From: Pampus argenteus
Lineage: Eukaryota > Chordata > Actinopteri > Scombriformes > Stromateidae
DNA: 64,000 bases
Direction: 5' to 3'
Assembly: GCA_036937835.1 (NCBI GenBank)
Contig: CM072870.1
Coordinates: 21,046,001-21,110,000, forward strand
Shown: positions 46,761 to 59,100 of the stretch, one piece after another
Position numbering within the stretch: position 1 is the stretch's first letter
How the letters are laid out: each line of letters begins with the position of its first letter
Position numbers and translations under genes: made by a program
Notes under the pieces: model-generated
What the model was told of the DNA's origin: nothing
Seen by the model: only the letters and a program-made list of their open reading frames with translations
Databases searched by the model: none

Positions 46761-49711
46761 AGGACCCTCTTGAAGAGTGCAAAGTGACTTAAAATATGCG
46801 TGCCTTGCTGGACTCACCACCACTTCTGCCTCACTCTGTGTGTGTGTGTGTGTGATGAGGAAAATACATGTTGACAGTTTCAGGGTTTTACTTGCTGACT
46901 GGCACACTTGTGTATGTGTGGTATATTTATATGATTTGAACACATTGCAAATATTCTGCCTCAAAATCTTTGTCTGCAGCATTGAAATCAGACCTTCACT
47001 GCATCTTACCCCCCAAAAAAAACAAAAAAACAAAACAGACCTGGCACATCGTCTGTCACCGTTCCCAGTCGATCCCTCGTCGGGCATGTAACAAGGATCC
47101 ACAGCGTCATTCATGCATAAGTCTTCAGATATGATCACTTCAGTCCAGAGTCTAACTACCAGCAGTTTCCTCCCCGCGTGTCAGCTTCTTGTCTAATCTC
47201 AGTGCTATTGTTGGCCCATGAGAGACTGTCACAGCAGCAGCTTGGTGAAGGGCCCTCATCGTTTCTGTGATAATGCCTCTCATGTTGTGTTGGAGTCACA
47301 CTATCCACGAGCGGGACACACCGATTGTGGAGTAAGGGTTTACTGACGGCAAAGGCCAAGCGTTATAAAGTATTGTTGCTACCCAAATGAACACGGCTGG
47401 ATAAAAAGCAACATAGACGCACAGTAGAGAATTGAAATGTTGTCCGTTTTGGATTAGAGGGGGACAAAATCAATACCTTATACACTGTCACATGTGCCAC
47501 CAACATATAAAACCTGCACAAAAACATATAAAACGGATGATAATTGGAGTTAATATTGAATCATGTAATCAAATGAATATTAGCAACGTAGAACAGAAAT
47601 AAATATATTGGTAAGGTGACAGTCTGTGACTCACAACGCACACCATGTAAAAATGCTGTTGAAACATCTGTATTTCATAGGTCGCTCCCTCTCACACAAC
47701 ACGACTAAAATGTCAATGAGAAAGTCAATCAAGTGTTGAATGAGTAAGCTTGAATCTTAGCTTCTGATTTCAGGGAGAAGCTGCAGAGGAAATGTACAAA
47801 AGAGAAGAAGTGAGAGTTGTTTTCGTCCAGGGGAATCCCACACACACTTCTGTTAAACGGGGCTGCAACAAGCAACACAATGCATGAACCAACACGCTCT
47901 GAGTTTCCTAAGAAGTGAATCACACGAGTCATGTATGAGAGGGGGAAAAAAAAATTAAAGGAAGTGAGGAACAACCCTGATGTGCTAATGCCATCTTTTT
48001 CAAATGATACCAGATGATCATTCATTTATTACATTTTGGTGCACGACAGGTTCGATCGAGATATTTACCTCCAAGTTGCCTGGAAACCAAACACAATCTT
48101 TAAAGCTCGACTCACAATCGCAACACCACAGTCACCAGTGTTTCCTCTGTTAATTCACTAATGGCTTACAGGATAGTTTTGGCTCCACACCCATGTCCGT
48201 TTTTTTAATGTGTCCAAATTACACGTCTGGTGCAGATTTCAGAGCAGGAAACAGAATTATTCTGATGCTTTGTTTAAGAAATATTTTCCATAGTGTAGGG
48301 ATGTGCTTCCTTTTGCATGTTAAAGGGACATTTCACCCAAAAAAATAAATAAAACAGTTATTTTCATATAATATCCCAGGCAGTGATTGTAGTGATGAAT
48401 GAATCGCCGGACAAAATGCACAACTAAAACTACACATTTAGAAAAATAAAAATTCAAGCTTTTATACCTTTTTTGCAGTGCAGATGAGTAGCGGAGGAAG
48501 TGGGCGTTTTCTGTGTACGTCCTAAACAGCATGGATTATGAGCCGGAGTGCTGTGGTTTCAGTTCTTCCTTTCAGATGAGTGTAGATGCTGCGAGGAGGA
48601 GCAGTAAACAGAGAGAGAGAGAGAGACAGAGAGAGACTGAGCTGGAGTATGAGGCTGAGAGCTGCCGAGTGGGAGGGTGAGCAGATGGGGGCATGGAGGA
48701 TGGGAGATGGAGTAGTATTTCTATTAAAGGGACAGAGTTTATTTCTTCAATAACATGATGGGAGAAAAACAGAGACATTCTGTTATTTATGACTCAGTAT
48801 GAAGAGGATGACCGCATGATGAGGCAACCTGACACTTAAAGTGGACGCCACCATCATGAAAAAACTAATTACACTCATGTTATGATTCAAAGTCGCTTTA
48901 TATAAATAGTAAAACTTCTCTGCTACGCTTAATGGAATTTAGATTAATAGATTGAAACATTTTGACGTGTGACGGTAGGAAAAAGAACAGGTGTAAATAA
49001 TAAAATGAAAGTTTAGTATTGTGCTCTAAGTCATGAGTATGAGAGTGAATAATAACAAAATCCATTGATTCAAATACAATAAATCTGTTTTAATATGTTT
49101 AATATATGTTAATATCGTCACTGTCTTTGCTGTAGTTTTGCACATCGTCTTTTATTCAGATATAAAGAATGTCTTTGCATGACTATAGACTCCAAAGACT
49201 GCAGCAGAAACATAAGGGTTAAATATTACAAGCAGGCCTCTTTTGACGCACAGTACGACATTAATTTATATAGACAAAGTACCCGTACTGAATCTGTTTT
49301 CTTTTTATTTGTGGTTTTTGATGTTTAAGTGCTTGTATGAGACCATAAAAGCTGGAAAAGAACAGCAGCCACGACTGAATAAGAGTTTAGAAAGAAGAGA
49401 CAAAGTCCACATGTCTACGAGAAGCCTTTTTTTATTGTCTGAGAGGAACATTGGGTCACTTGATTAGAGTTTTATATGGACAGAACAGTATATTAATGCT
49501 GCAACAGAGATGCAAACAGTCTTGTGTTTCATTCGCTATGTGTTTTGTAATCTTGGAAAAAACGATGAAATTCCTCCTGCACTATGCTTATATTATATTA
49601 CTAACCGTCTTTGTTCATATAAAATCAATTCCTACAGTAGCAATGCACAATCTGCACCTTTTATTGTACGCAATAATGTCCACTCCGGTTTTTCTTTGCA
49701 AAAAAAGTAAG

Positions 49712-49717
49712 ATTTAT
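49712..49717 (-). terminator. aldh7a1: Possible aldh7a1 polyadenylation signal
   Basis: An AATAAA hexamer (TTTATT on plus) about 0.4 kb past the stop. Overlapping copies occur because the sequence is TTTATTTATTTTTA. Another lies near 49430. Confidence 0.4.
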
Positions 49718-50110
49718 TTATTTTTATACAGTATAAAGTTTCTGGTACAGTCATCTAGCACCCAAACTCACTTTCTAAGTGCTTGAAGAAAAGTGCACGC
49801 CAACAGTTGGGGTGGGGTGGGGGTGGGGGGGGCTGTATTTGACCTATAATGACAAACTATTTTCAAACTGTCATTTCAAATCCAGGATTCATATTTAAAC
49901 CTCAATCATAGAAACAGAAACCGATACGAGATTAATACGAGACAGATTGAAAAATTATTCCAAATCTTGTTAAAATTCAAACTAAACTTTCTGCTTTCTG
50001 AATGCAACAACTACCATGCTGACAAATGTTTTGCATTTGTTGGACAACACTGTTCCTGTAACAAAGAAAACATTTAGTGTTGGTTTCTAAACAACAAACC
50101 GCCCGAGGTT

Positions 50111-51739
50111 TCACTCGAACTTGATTCCCTGAGCCAGAGGAAGATCTTTGCTGTAGTTTATCGTGCAGGTCGAGCGCCTCATGTACTGCTTCCAAGAGTC
50201 ACTGCCCGACTCTCTTCCACCTCCGGTGTGTTTCTCCCCACCGAAGGCTCCTCCGATCTCGGCTCCACTGGTAGGAATGTTGACGTTCACGATGCCGCAG
50301 TCTGATCCTTTCGGCCCAAGCCAGCGGAAAACCCGTCCCATATCTTTGGTGAAGATGCTGCTGGACAGGCCCTGCTGGACCTCGTTGTTCCAGGCAAACG
50401 CCTCCTCTTCTGTCTTGAACTTGAGGACGTAGAGGATGGGGACGAAGGTTTCGGTGTGGACAATGGGAGCGTCGTGAGCCAGCCCTGTGATGATGGTGGG
50501 CTCTACGTAGTTTCCGGGGCGGTCCATCACTTTACCTCCGCAGACCAACGTGCCACCCTGCTGCTTGGCTTGCTCGATAGCTGCCAGGTACTGCTCAACG
50601 GCATGTTTGGTGTGCAGAGGTCCGTACATGGTGCTGGGGTCCCAAGGGTCTCCGATGCGGACTTGTTTATAGGCCTTGGTGATCCTCTCAACCACGGTGT
50701 CGTGAACACTCTCGTGCAGCATCAGCCTCCTGGTTGTGGTGCAGCGTTGCCCGGCCGTTCCAACAGATGCAAACACGGCCGACGGCACCACGAGGTTCAG
50801 GTCGGCGTCCTCAAACACGATGATTGCGTTGTTCCCGCCCAGCTCCAGGAGCTTGCGACCGAACCTTTCTTGCACCATCATGGCCACCGCCTTGCCGACG
50901 TGAGTGCTGCCGGTGAACGACAGCAGATCCACGCGTTCGTCCTTCGCCATGGCCGTACCGATGTCAGCTCCTCCGCAGGTCATAGAGCAGATGGCGCCGG
51001 GCAGGTTGTTCTGCTCCAGCACTTCAGCTACAATTTTGGTAACAGCAACACTTGTGAGGGGTGTGGTCGGGGCTCCTTTCCAGAGGCAGACGTTGCCGCA
51101 GGTTAGAGCGATGGCGTTGTTCCAGCCGTAGACCGCCACGGGGAAGTTAAAGGCTGTGATGATACCGACGAGGCCAACTGGGTTCCACTGTTCGATCAGG
51201 GCATGGCCTGGTCTTTCCGAAGGCAGGATGGGCCCCCCGATCATTCTCGACAGACCGACAGCGTAATCGCAGACATCGACGTACTCCTGAACTTCTCCCA
51301 CTCCCTCAACGTAGATCTTGCCCATTTCTAGAGACACGAGGCTCCCGAGAACTTTAATCTTCTTTCTTAGCGCGTCTCCAATCTGCCTCACAATCTCCCC
51401 TCTTTTCGGAGCTGGAATATCGGCCCACATCTTCCAGGCCTCCCTCGTCTTCTGAACAGTTTCTTCATACTCCGCCAAAGTGGCCTGTGTTACTCTGGCG
51501 ATGGGCTCATTGTTGGCGGGGCAGTATGACGTAACGACCTCCCCGCTGCCTCCCCAGCTCCCGTTGTAAACGCCGGGGTTGTCCTCAGACAGGCCCAGCT
51601 CTTTCAGCCAGGAGTATTTGGGCTGGTTGATGAGGAGACCTGACATGGCTGCTGACTGCTGGCGGTGGACAGATGCAAATTTATTTCTCAAAACGAGCCT
51701 GCTGTGCCGGGCAACGGTCAGAGTGAGGCAGCGCTGCAT
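50111..51739 (-). CDS. aldh7a1: Alpha-aminoadipic semialdehyde dehydrogenase (antiquitin), single coding exon
   Basis: ALDH7A1 oxidises alpha-aminoadipic semialdehyde in lysine breakdown using NAD+ and is found in mitochondria and cytosol. The whole 542-codon coding sequence is one uninterrupted open frame; human ALDH7A1 is about 539 codons over many exons. Residues 1-30 are Arg-rich and free of acidic residues, fitting a mitochondrial presequence. A second in-frame Met (MSGLLINQP) could give a cytosolic form. Motifs: WNPVGLVGIITAFNFPVAVY, the FTGSTHVGK nucleotide-binding loop, the catalytic Glu in LELGGNN, the catalytic Cys in TAGQRCTTTRR (about residue 330), and the C-terminal KQYMRRSTCTINYSKDLPLA. 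No frameshift or stop is present, so it is probably functional. The ATG at 51739 is preceded after four bases by a splice acceptor (TTTGCTTTCAG|CACCC), so an upstream in-frame TTG is not the start. Confidence 0.95.
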   Translation of the reverse strand: MQRCLTLTVARHSRLVLRNKFASVHRQQSAAMSGLLINQPKYSWLKELGLSEDNPGVYNGSWGGSGEVVTSYCPANNEPIARVTQATLAEYEETVQKTREAWKMWADIPAPKRGEIVRQIGDALRKKIKVLGSLVSLEMGKIYVEGVGEVQEYVDVCDYAVGLSRMIGGPILPSERPGHALIEQWNPVGLVGIITAFNFPVAVYGWNNAIALTCGNVCLWKGAPTTPLTSVAVTKIVAEVLEQNNLPGAICSMTCGGADIGTAMAKDERVDLLSFTGSTHVGKAVAMMVQERFGRKLLELGGNNAIIVFEDADLNLVVPSAVFASVGTAGQRCTTTRRLMLHESVHDTVVERITKAYKQVRIGDPWDPSTMYGPLHTKHAVEQYLAAIEQAKQQGGTLVCGGKVMDRPGNYVEPTIITGLAHDAPIVHTETFVPILYVLKFKTEEEAFAWNNEVQQGLSSSIFTKDMGRVFRWLGPKGSDCGIVNVNIPTSGAEIGGAFGGEKHTGGGRESGSDSWKQYMRRSTCTINYSKDLPLAQGIKFE

Positions 51740-51984
51740 GGGTGCTGAAAGCAAACCAAGTTAGAAATTAATTTTAAGTTTAAAAAGGGTTTGAAGAACA
51801 TTTATTGACAGAACAATCTCACCACAAGATCCAGAGTTCAATGTCAAAATGAATAAATAACTTAAAAAAAGACGTCAGCTGTGTTATAATCCCTGCAGGA
51901 CGCATTGCTGCACATGTGTTACAGGGAGCCAATATGGATGTTGGATGTTTTATACTGTTGATCAATGTCACCCTGAGCTGGGGA

Positions 51985-52080
51985 AAAACATGCTTTTCTC
52001 TTTTCTATAATTTCTGATATCTCACAGAACACTCAAGACAATTCAGATTAAATCGACAACGAAAATAATCAATAGTTGTG
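51985..52080. repeat. GATTAATC-type repeat end in the aldh7a1 UTR intron
   Basis: TCTATAATTTCTGATATCTC ... ATCGACAACGAAAATAATCA resembles the segment at 54805-54882 (AATCGATAATGAAAATAAAG) and is the 3' end of the common family. Confidence 0.55.
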
Positions 52081-52691
52081 ACAGCAAATATACATTTGCA
52101 AATAATGGGTAAAGTTTATAATATTTTCATACTAACTTTATGTCAACAATATATATTACAGAGTGTCAATAAAACATAAGTTAAGCAATGTTTTAGACCA
52201 GTAACAAGATATAAAAGATAATTTAGTATTGGTATGTGCTCTGGGTAATTATTACACATGATTTAAGGGTTATATAACCATAACTCTTCTCAGACTTTGA
52301 CTATGTGGCTGCTCAACCACCTACCCAACGCGCATGCGCAGAGGAATCCAACTTTGAACAACCACGAGGTTGTGGAAACTTTAACTTATTAATTATATAA
52401 GATTAAAACAGTTGACACCGACAATGTCGCTGCATGTTAAGCACAAGAATAATTTACAGTTTTCATTTTTTTTAAAAGTCATAATTGTGCGCGTGTTCAT
52501 GTCAGCGTGGCTACTTGTTGCAGCTGCGAAGTGACATGGTCGCCTTGTTGGGTCTAAACGACCGTGACTCAAGGTCCCGCAGTTTCCACGCACCGACATT
52601 ACGGTGCCGTTAGCACGCGTGCACGCACAATATCTGCACATTCAATCACTTCAGGTGACTTTAAGCCACTTCTGATCGGCTTTTAACTTAC

Positions 52692-52770
52692 GTCGATATC
52701 AAGTCCGCAGGGCCGCGTCCACTCCAGAGAATGGGAAGTGCTTTGAGTCTCTTGACGCTCCTGTCACGCA
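52692..52770 (-). promoter_or_regulatory. aldh7a1: aldh7a1 non-coding first exon
   Basis: A canonical donor (ATCGAC|GTAAGTT) at 52692 and the acceptor at 51745-51746 define a 5' UTR intron of about 0.95 kb. The exon is GC-richer than the intron. Its 5' limit is not visible, but it must lie before the inverted-repeat segment at 52781. Confidence 0.55.
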
Positions 52771-52780
52771 ATCTTTTTTT

Positions 52781-52942
52781 CTAGGATGGCGAAGTCATTA
52801 CCCGCCATACGCTGCCTCTGATTGGCTTATCCGGTTACTCCTACCATATGCCTAACCAACCAAACCAAAGAAGGCAACGAGTAGCCAATCGGAGTAGCCA
52901 ATCAGAGGCAGAGTAGGTCAGATCGTGACTTCGCAATCCTAG
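52781..52942. repeat. Inverted repeat (47-bp arms) in the aldh7a1/actl6a promoter
   Basis: The arm at 52781-52827 and the reverse complement of 52896-52942 match at 39 of 47 positions without gaps. Both start CTAGGAT and share GCGAAGTCA and CTGCCTCTGATTGGCT. Each arm contains an inverted CCAAT box. A further CCAAT lies in the loop (52885-52889). Confidence 0.9.
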
Positions 52943-52960
52943 GGAGAAAATAATTGCGCT

Positions 52961-53028
52961 CCAGTTCAGTAGGTGGCACCGATAAGCTTGTTGTCAACCA
53001 CCAATAAAACCTGAACGAAGAAGAACAG
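52961..53028 (+). repeat. Promoter-associated GTAGGTGGC / GAAGAAG repeat, copy C (upstream of actl6a)
   Basis: Read toward actl6a the sequence is AGTAGGTGGCACCGATAAGC, a variable stretch, then GAACGAAGAAGAACAG. It shares its layout with copies at 8440-8545 (clcc1) and 15128-15220 (ftsj3). Confidence 0.55.
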
Positions 53029-53190
53029 CCTCGCTCTGTGATTGGACAAGCGCTTGGACGCAGTGTGGCGCCGCTTTGTTAGCTTGATCCATGCTAACAA
53101 ACTCCCTTTGTTGTGATTAGCCGTTTAGCGGTTGTGATTCTGCTGTAATAACTTACATTAAGAAACTGTGCCGTTGTGATCATTTAGAGG

Positions 53191-56100
53191 ATGAGTGGCG
53201 GAGTGTACGGAGGCGGTGAGTGGGATCTTACGGTTTAAATAAAACGAATAAGCTGCCCACGTTGTACCGTTATGTAGCCTTAGCGGCTTTATAGTTAGCT
53301 ACCTGTGCTAACGTTTAGCTTTTGGCTGAATAAAGCTACAATTATTAAAACACTTTAAAATAATATGTAAATTCACTGTTTCATTAAGTGCGCCGTCTTA
53401 TGAGTTGAGCTCAGTTTATGTAATAATCATTTTAAAACTATACCCAGAACTGCCGGCTAGTTAGCTTCTTAGCAAGGAAATGAATGAAAGTGGGCATGAA
53501 CACGTTCTGTCCGGTGTGTTTAAAGTTAAATGTCGCTTTCTTAAAATGTTTCACGAATCTCACAGTGGTTGAAGTGAAAGCGTTACGGTTAGCATTCACG
53601 TTACTCGGTTGCTGACATTTATGTATACAAGAGACAACTTCACAGACTGTTTTTCAGACAGGCCATTCATGTTTTTCACAGTAGTAACGTGAACTACAAG
53701 CCTGCAGTTAAATTTCACATTAATATTTACATACAACAACGGTAACCTTGTGTTTATATATGGCGTTGTTGCATACCGGAAGCTTTATGAGGGACACTTA
53801 GCTAGTAGCAGGTTGGAGCTAGCTTAATTCTTCATAGATTCAACAGGATGCTGCAGATGTTTTGGTCCATATTGACATGATCTGGTGACCATGTGAATGC
53901 AGCAAACTAACTGTCATGTTCATGTTCAGAGCCGTTTGACATGATGTGATGTGTGTTATCCTGCTGGAAGTAGCCATTAGAAGATGGAGACACTGTGGTC
54001 ATGGGAGGCTGAACATGTTCAGCAACAATACCCAGATAAACAATGCTCAGTTGGTACTAAAGGGCCCAAAGTAAAGTGTGCCAAGAATAAATATGTTGTT
54101 TACGTCAAATTCTGTCCCAACTGTCTGAAAGTTGCAGCAGAAATCGAGACTCATCAGATCGGGAAACGTTTTATCAATCTTCTGTTGTCTAATTTTGATG
54201 AGCCAGTGCAAATTTTATTTATATATATATATATATATATATACATATATATATCTTACAGGTGGTTATGTGTGAAAACCTGAGTAGATCAGCAGAAATA
54301 CTCAAACTAGCCCGTCTGCCACCAACAACCAATCGCCTTTCTTCCCCAGTCTGATGCTTTGTTTGAACTTCAGCAGATTGTCTCGACTATGTTTACATGC
54401 CAAAATGTACTGAGTTGCTGCCATGTGATTGGCTGATTATATATCTGCGTTAACAAGCAATATTTAGTTTTTACATGATTATATCCACATAACCACATCT
54501 GCACCCTCCCCATCCTATCCACCCCCAATTACCCTGTCACCATCCCCACTGATGGACCAAAATAATACAGTTGCTAATTCTCGTATATAATATACAGAAT
54601 GAAAAACAAAAACAAAATGTCCTATGTTGTAAAAACCTGTTCGCACCTATTCTTCACAAGATTAAGATGTTGTAAATATATTTATATACAACATTGTAGA
54701 AAAACATGTGACACTATTATAACATACGTAGGTTATAGACGGTGCAGACGGGTATAGATCCAACATTATAGGTCTAATTTGTTTTTCCCAAGAGATTTTA
54801 GTCCTATAGACCAAAACAGTTAACAGAGAAAATATTCTGCTGAATCGATAATGAAAATAAAGGTTCGTTCTACAGCAAATCACAGAACTTGTCTCGTTTC
54901 TGCAGATGAGGTGGGAGCTCTGGTGTTCGACATCGGCTCGTACTCTGTGAGAGCTGGCTACGCCGGAGAAGACTGTCCCAAGGTACGTGGATCGCTCAAA
55001 CGACCTGATTAACTATGTGTCTTTTTCTCCTTTTGTAAATCTCCATCATGTCTCCGGAGGTACGCCGGTGTCGAGAAATAAGGGCCGTCACCCTGGAGAC
55101 ACGGCAGCATAATTTGAGTTGAGATGATTCTGGAGGACTCGCTTGGTTTTTTGATTTATCTGTGCTGATATCTGCAGGGATCTTGATTGTGTTCATATCT
55201 GTTGATGATGAGATAAGTGTCAGATGGTGACTAAATGGTGTATATACCACAGTATTAAAGATAGCACTTTCTAGCACTTTTAAAGATCACTAATTTAACA
55301 TTTTATATTTCCTTTTTTTTAAGGTCAGCAAGAAAGCAAATAAGCTCTTTTCCCAAAAAAGTTGAACTATTCCTTTTAATATTCCCCTCTGGTTTGACAG
55401 CCTGTGTCCTCGAGTCTTCTGGGTTTTCAGACATCGTATCTGCATGATGAAACATTCAGATTGTTACAGAATAAATTAGGTACTTTTTAACATTTCAAAA
55501 CAGTCGTAATCTTCGTGTCCGTAAGTCAGTAGAACGCTGACTCACATTTTTGGCACCGTGAGAGTTTCACAAAAATGGGAATTTAGGTGTTTGTCGTCTG
55601 GGAAGACGGTGAGTCATTTATTTATGTTGATGAAGGGGTTTTTTCGAATATCAGGAAGCTGATGTTGGCATTTCGAGAATGTTCTTTTTGACCCTACATC
55701 TGTGTTCTGGTTTTACTCGTGCTCGGCTCAGGCGGACTTCCCCACGGTGATCGGCGTGACGCTCGACCGGGAGGATGGCAGCACGCCCATGGAGACGGAC
55801 GGCGACAAAGGCAAGCAGAGCGGCACCACCTACTACATCGACACCAACCAGCTGAGGGTGCCGAGGGAGAACATGGAGGTCATGTCTCCGCTCAAGAACG
55901 GCATGAGTAAGTCGCTTTTTTTTTTTCTTTTTTTTTTTTTACTGCCATGTTTTGACTAAATAAAGAGTGAAAACTTCATAGAGAATTTGACACATAATAA
56001 AAACACAACAGACTGGGATGTTCTAAAATGTTCCATCATGTATGTACAGTTACATGAACATAGATGGGTTTGTTTTCGAAGTGTATGACCCTGTTTTTTT

Positions 56101-59100
56101 TTTTTGTGACGTAAACTCGGAAATTAATATTTATAAATTGACTTGATCCGTATCCATAATTAGACTGTTGTGCTCTGACAACCGACTTTGTGACGTATAG
56201 ATGACGACTGCTTATAATGAATATTAATGAGATTATTTGAAGCCCTGTCTGTCTATCCATCCATCCATCCATCCATCCATCCATCCATCCCTGATTTGTT
56301 CTCATCTTTATCGTAGATGCTGAGCTAGAGTTGAAGCTTCTCTAATCAGAGCTGTGATCCTAGAATAAAAATCAGGGCTGGATGTAAAATGTATTTCCTC
56401 GTTATGTGGAACGGGGATTTACCGATTTGTTTCCGTCTGCCGTCGTTGTGGCTTTTTTTTTTTTTTTTGACGACTGTTCAGCCAAAACAAACTGTATTTC
56501 TCTACATTACAACTATTATTTAAGAGTATGGCTGCAGTTGTCTGTTATTTTAAATTGATTGAAAAAAAAAAGTTATTTTCTCCAACCAACAGTGCTAATA
56601 ACTCATAACTATAAAAAAAAACAATTAATAGACCAGTGGTTCCAGAAACTAGCCAAAACATTTAATTATCTGCAGTTTTATCAGCTACAAATGCAACCTT
56701 TTTGCAGGCATGTTTGATTTCAGTCGCCTCACATTTATCTGCGGCTGCGGATATAAAACGAGCGCTCCTTGTGCACTGACCCGGCAGATGACGCTCATCA
56801 GAATCTGGACCAGTTTGGCTGTCAGGTTATTCAGGGACGAGTGTGACACCGATCGTAATTGCAGCAGAACATCACTGCGGGACCGACGACTCCCTTAGAG
56901 GCCTGACCTGAAACATCGGTGCCTGTTGCTCAAATTATTATCTAAAAAAGCTCATCATTGCTCTATTTTCTTCGCCATCTGACCCAGTAATGATGATGAT
57001 GATGATGATGATGATTATGATGATGAAAGATTCATGTTTTTTTGTGACGTTGATTTTTTTTTTTTTTGTAGGCCTACAAATAACGTAAAGATATACCTTG
57101 AGTATGTGGCTAAGATATGTTTTAAGATAATATTTGGATTATTCTCTGTATAGAATACTTTAAACATCACACAAATCCCCACCTTTTTAAAGGAAAGAAA
57201 ATGATATTTATGTCTTTTTTTATCTTCTTCTATGTAACAGTAAATCACCAGTGATGTGACATATAGCCAACTCTGCTCTTTTTTTCTCTCGTTTTTTTAT
57301 AGTCGAGGACTGGGACAGTTTCCAGGCCATTTTGGATCAAACCTACAAGATGCACTTCAAGTCCGAACCGAGTCTGCATCCAGTGCTCATGTCAGAAGCG
57401 TCGGTGAGTCGGCGCTACTTATTCACTGATGGTTTCCTGTGCTGGTCCTCATCACTCCGTTTGATTCGTGCTGACTGTGATATGATGTCTGTGTTTGTGT
57501 GTGTGTGTTTTTTTTGTATCTGCAGTGGAACACACGAGCGAAACGAGAGAAACTTACAGAGCTGATGTTCGAGCATTACAACATTCCCGCCTTCTTCCTC
57601 TGCAAATCAGCCGTGCTGTCCGCGTATCCTTCACCGCCTGCCGTCATTTTGGCACAGATTACCGTGTTATACGTCTGTTTATGTGTTGAACCGTATTACG
57701 TTTCCTTTACTCTGAGTTCATAAGCTTTGCCAACGGGCGGTCCACAGGTTTGGTCCTTGACAGCGGAGCCACACACACCACAGCCATACCGGTGCACGAC
57801 GGCTACGTCCTGCAGCAAGGTGAGCTGAACTCATTCTTTATTAAATCATTTGGTGCACATATAAACCAGGCAGAGGATTCGTCTTGTTATTATTCTACCA
57901 CAGCCTCTGTCGATGAAGGTGATTCTCTTCTACCGTTTGTCGCCATCTGCTGGTCGGAGCACGAATCTCAACCACAAAAACATTCAGTTATTTATAATCC
58001 TGTTACTCTTATGAACTGCTGTTGGACAAGAATAATTTACTTTACTAATTACTGCAACAAATCTGTTTTGCTGCAAAGAAACAAAAGATAAAGAAAAGTG
58101 ATTTAGCAGTTTCAAAATGCATATTTACAGCACAATGAGATGTGATTTTTAGCTTCACTGGGAGTCATTATAGTCAGTTCTACCTCCAGGTTTTGGACCT
58201 ACATCTTTCCAAATATGTCTGTGATCGTGTTCCTTTTTAAATTACATAATATTTAATTAATTAATTAATTTTTTACTGCCAGGCATCGTCAAATCGCCCC
58301 TGGCTGGAGACTTCATGAGCATGCAGTGTCGGGAGCTATTTCAAGAGTTGAGCGTTGAAATCGTCCCTCCTTACATGATTGCATCAAAGGTGAGAGGATG
58401 ATGGGTGGAATGATGTATTTTATTTTTAGGGTGTTAAACTGTCACACAGAACAAACTGAAGACAATTCCTTATGCGTCTGAGAAATTGTGAATTTTGCCC
58501 TGATAATTGCTTTTACCTACACACCCTTTAATGTAGAACAACCGGTGGTTTATCGTTGCAGGATGGAGTGCGGGAGGGATCCCCGGCCAGCTGGAAGAAA
58601 AAGGAGAAACTACCTCAAGTCACTCGATCGTGGCACAACTACATGTGTAACGTAAGAAGCCGCCTCTCACACACCCCCATGACAAATGTACATAACTATA
58701 TCTATATTGTTTTGTTTGTTTTGCTGTTTGCAGTGTGTGATCCAGGACTTCCAGGCGTCTGTGCTGCAGGTGTCAGACTCGCCATATGATGAACAGTAAG
58801 AGGATCATTTTACACATTGAGCAGAAACGACCTTGTGTCTGTAATCATAAAGCATTTTGCTCAGTCACAGGTAACCTTGTTCTCCTTCATCAGGGTTGCT
58901 GCCCAGATGCCCACAGTGCACTATGAGCTGCCCAATGGCTACAACTGTGACTTTGGGGCGGAGAGGCTGAAAATCCCAGAGGGGCTGTTTGACCCGTCTA
59001 ATGCAAAGGTACGCACTCATAAACACAATCCACGAATCGCTGAATGCTACACCGGAGAGTAACACGCCGTTTCTGTTTGGTCCAATCACAGGGTCTGTCT

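Larger units (their letters stand above)
43700..49690. other. Six-kilobase gene-free interval between gnb4 and aldh7a1
   Basis: No exon could be supported on either strand. It contains repeat fragments (44190-44570, about 48315-48600) and several stretches with dense homeodomain, RFX, NF-Y and MEF2-like motifs that look like regulatory DNA (44755-45115, 45640-45820, 46060-46250, 46520-46760, 47180-47370). Confidence 0.55.
52693..53190. promoter_or_regulatory. Head-to-head promoter region of aldh7a1 and actl6a
   Basis: About 0.5 kb separates the aldh7a1 first-exon donor from the actl6a ATG. At least four CCAAT/ATTGG boxes (for example 52821-52825, 52885-52889, 52899-52903, 53040-53045) and no TATA box fit a bidirectional housekeeping promoter. 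Confidence 0.6.

Noticed and set aside
50456..51106. 216-codon plus-strand open frame
   Set aside because: Antisense shadow of the long aldh7a1 exon. Long antisense frames are expected opposite a GC-rich coding exon.
51740..51754. aldh7a1 start five codons upstream (TTG, reading MLSAP)
   Set aside because: That codon lies in the intron, upstream of the CTTTCAG acceptor. The ATG at 51739 is the first in the exon.
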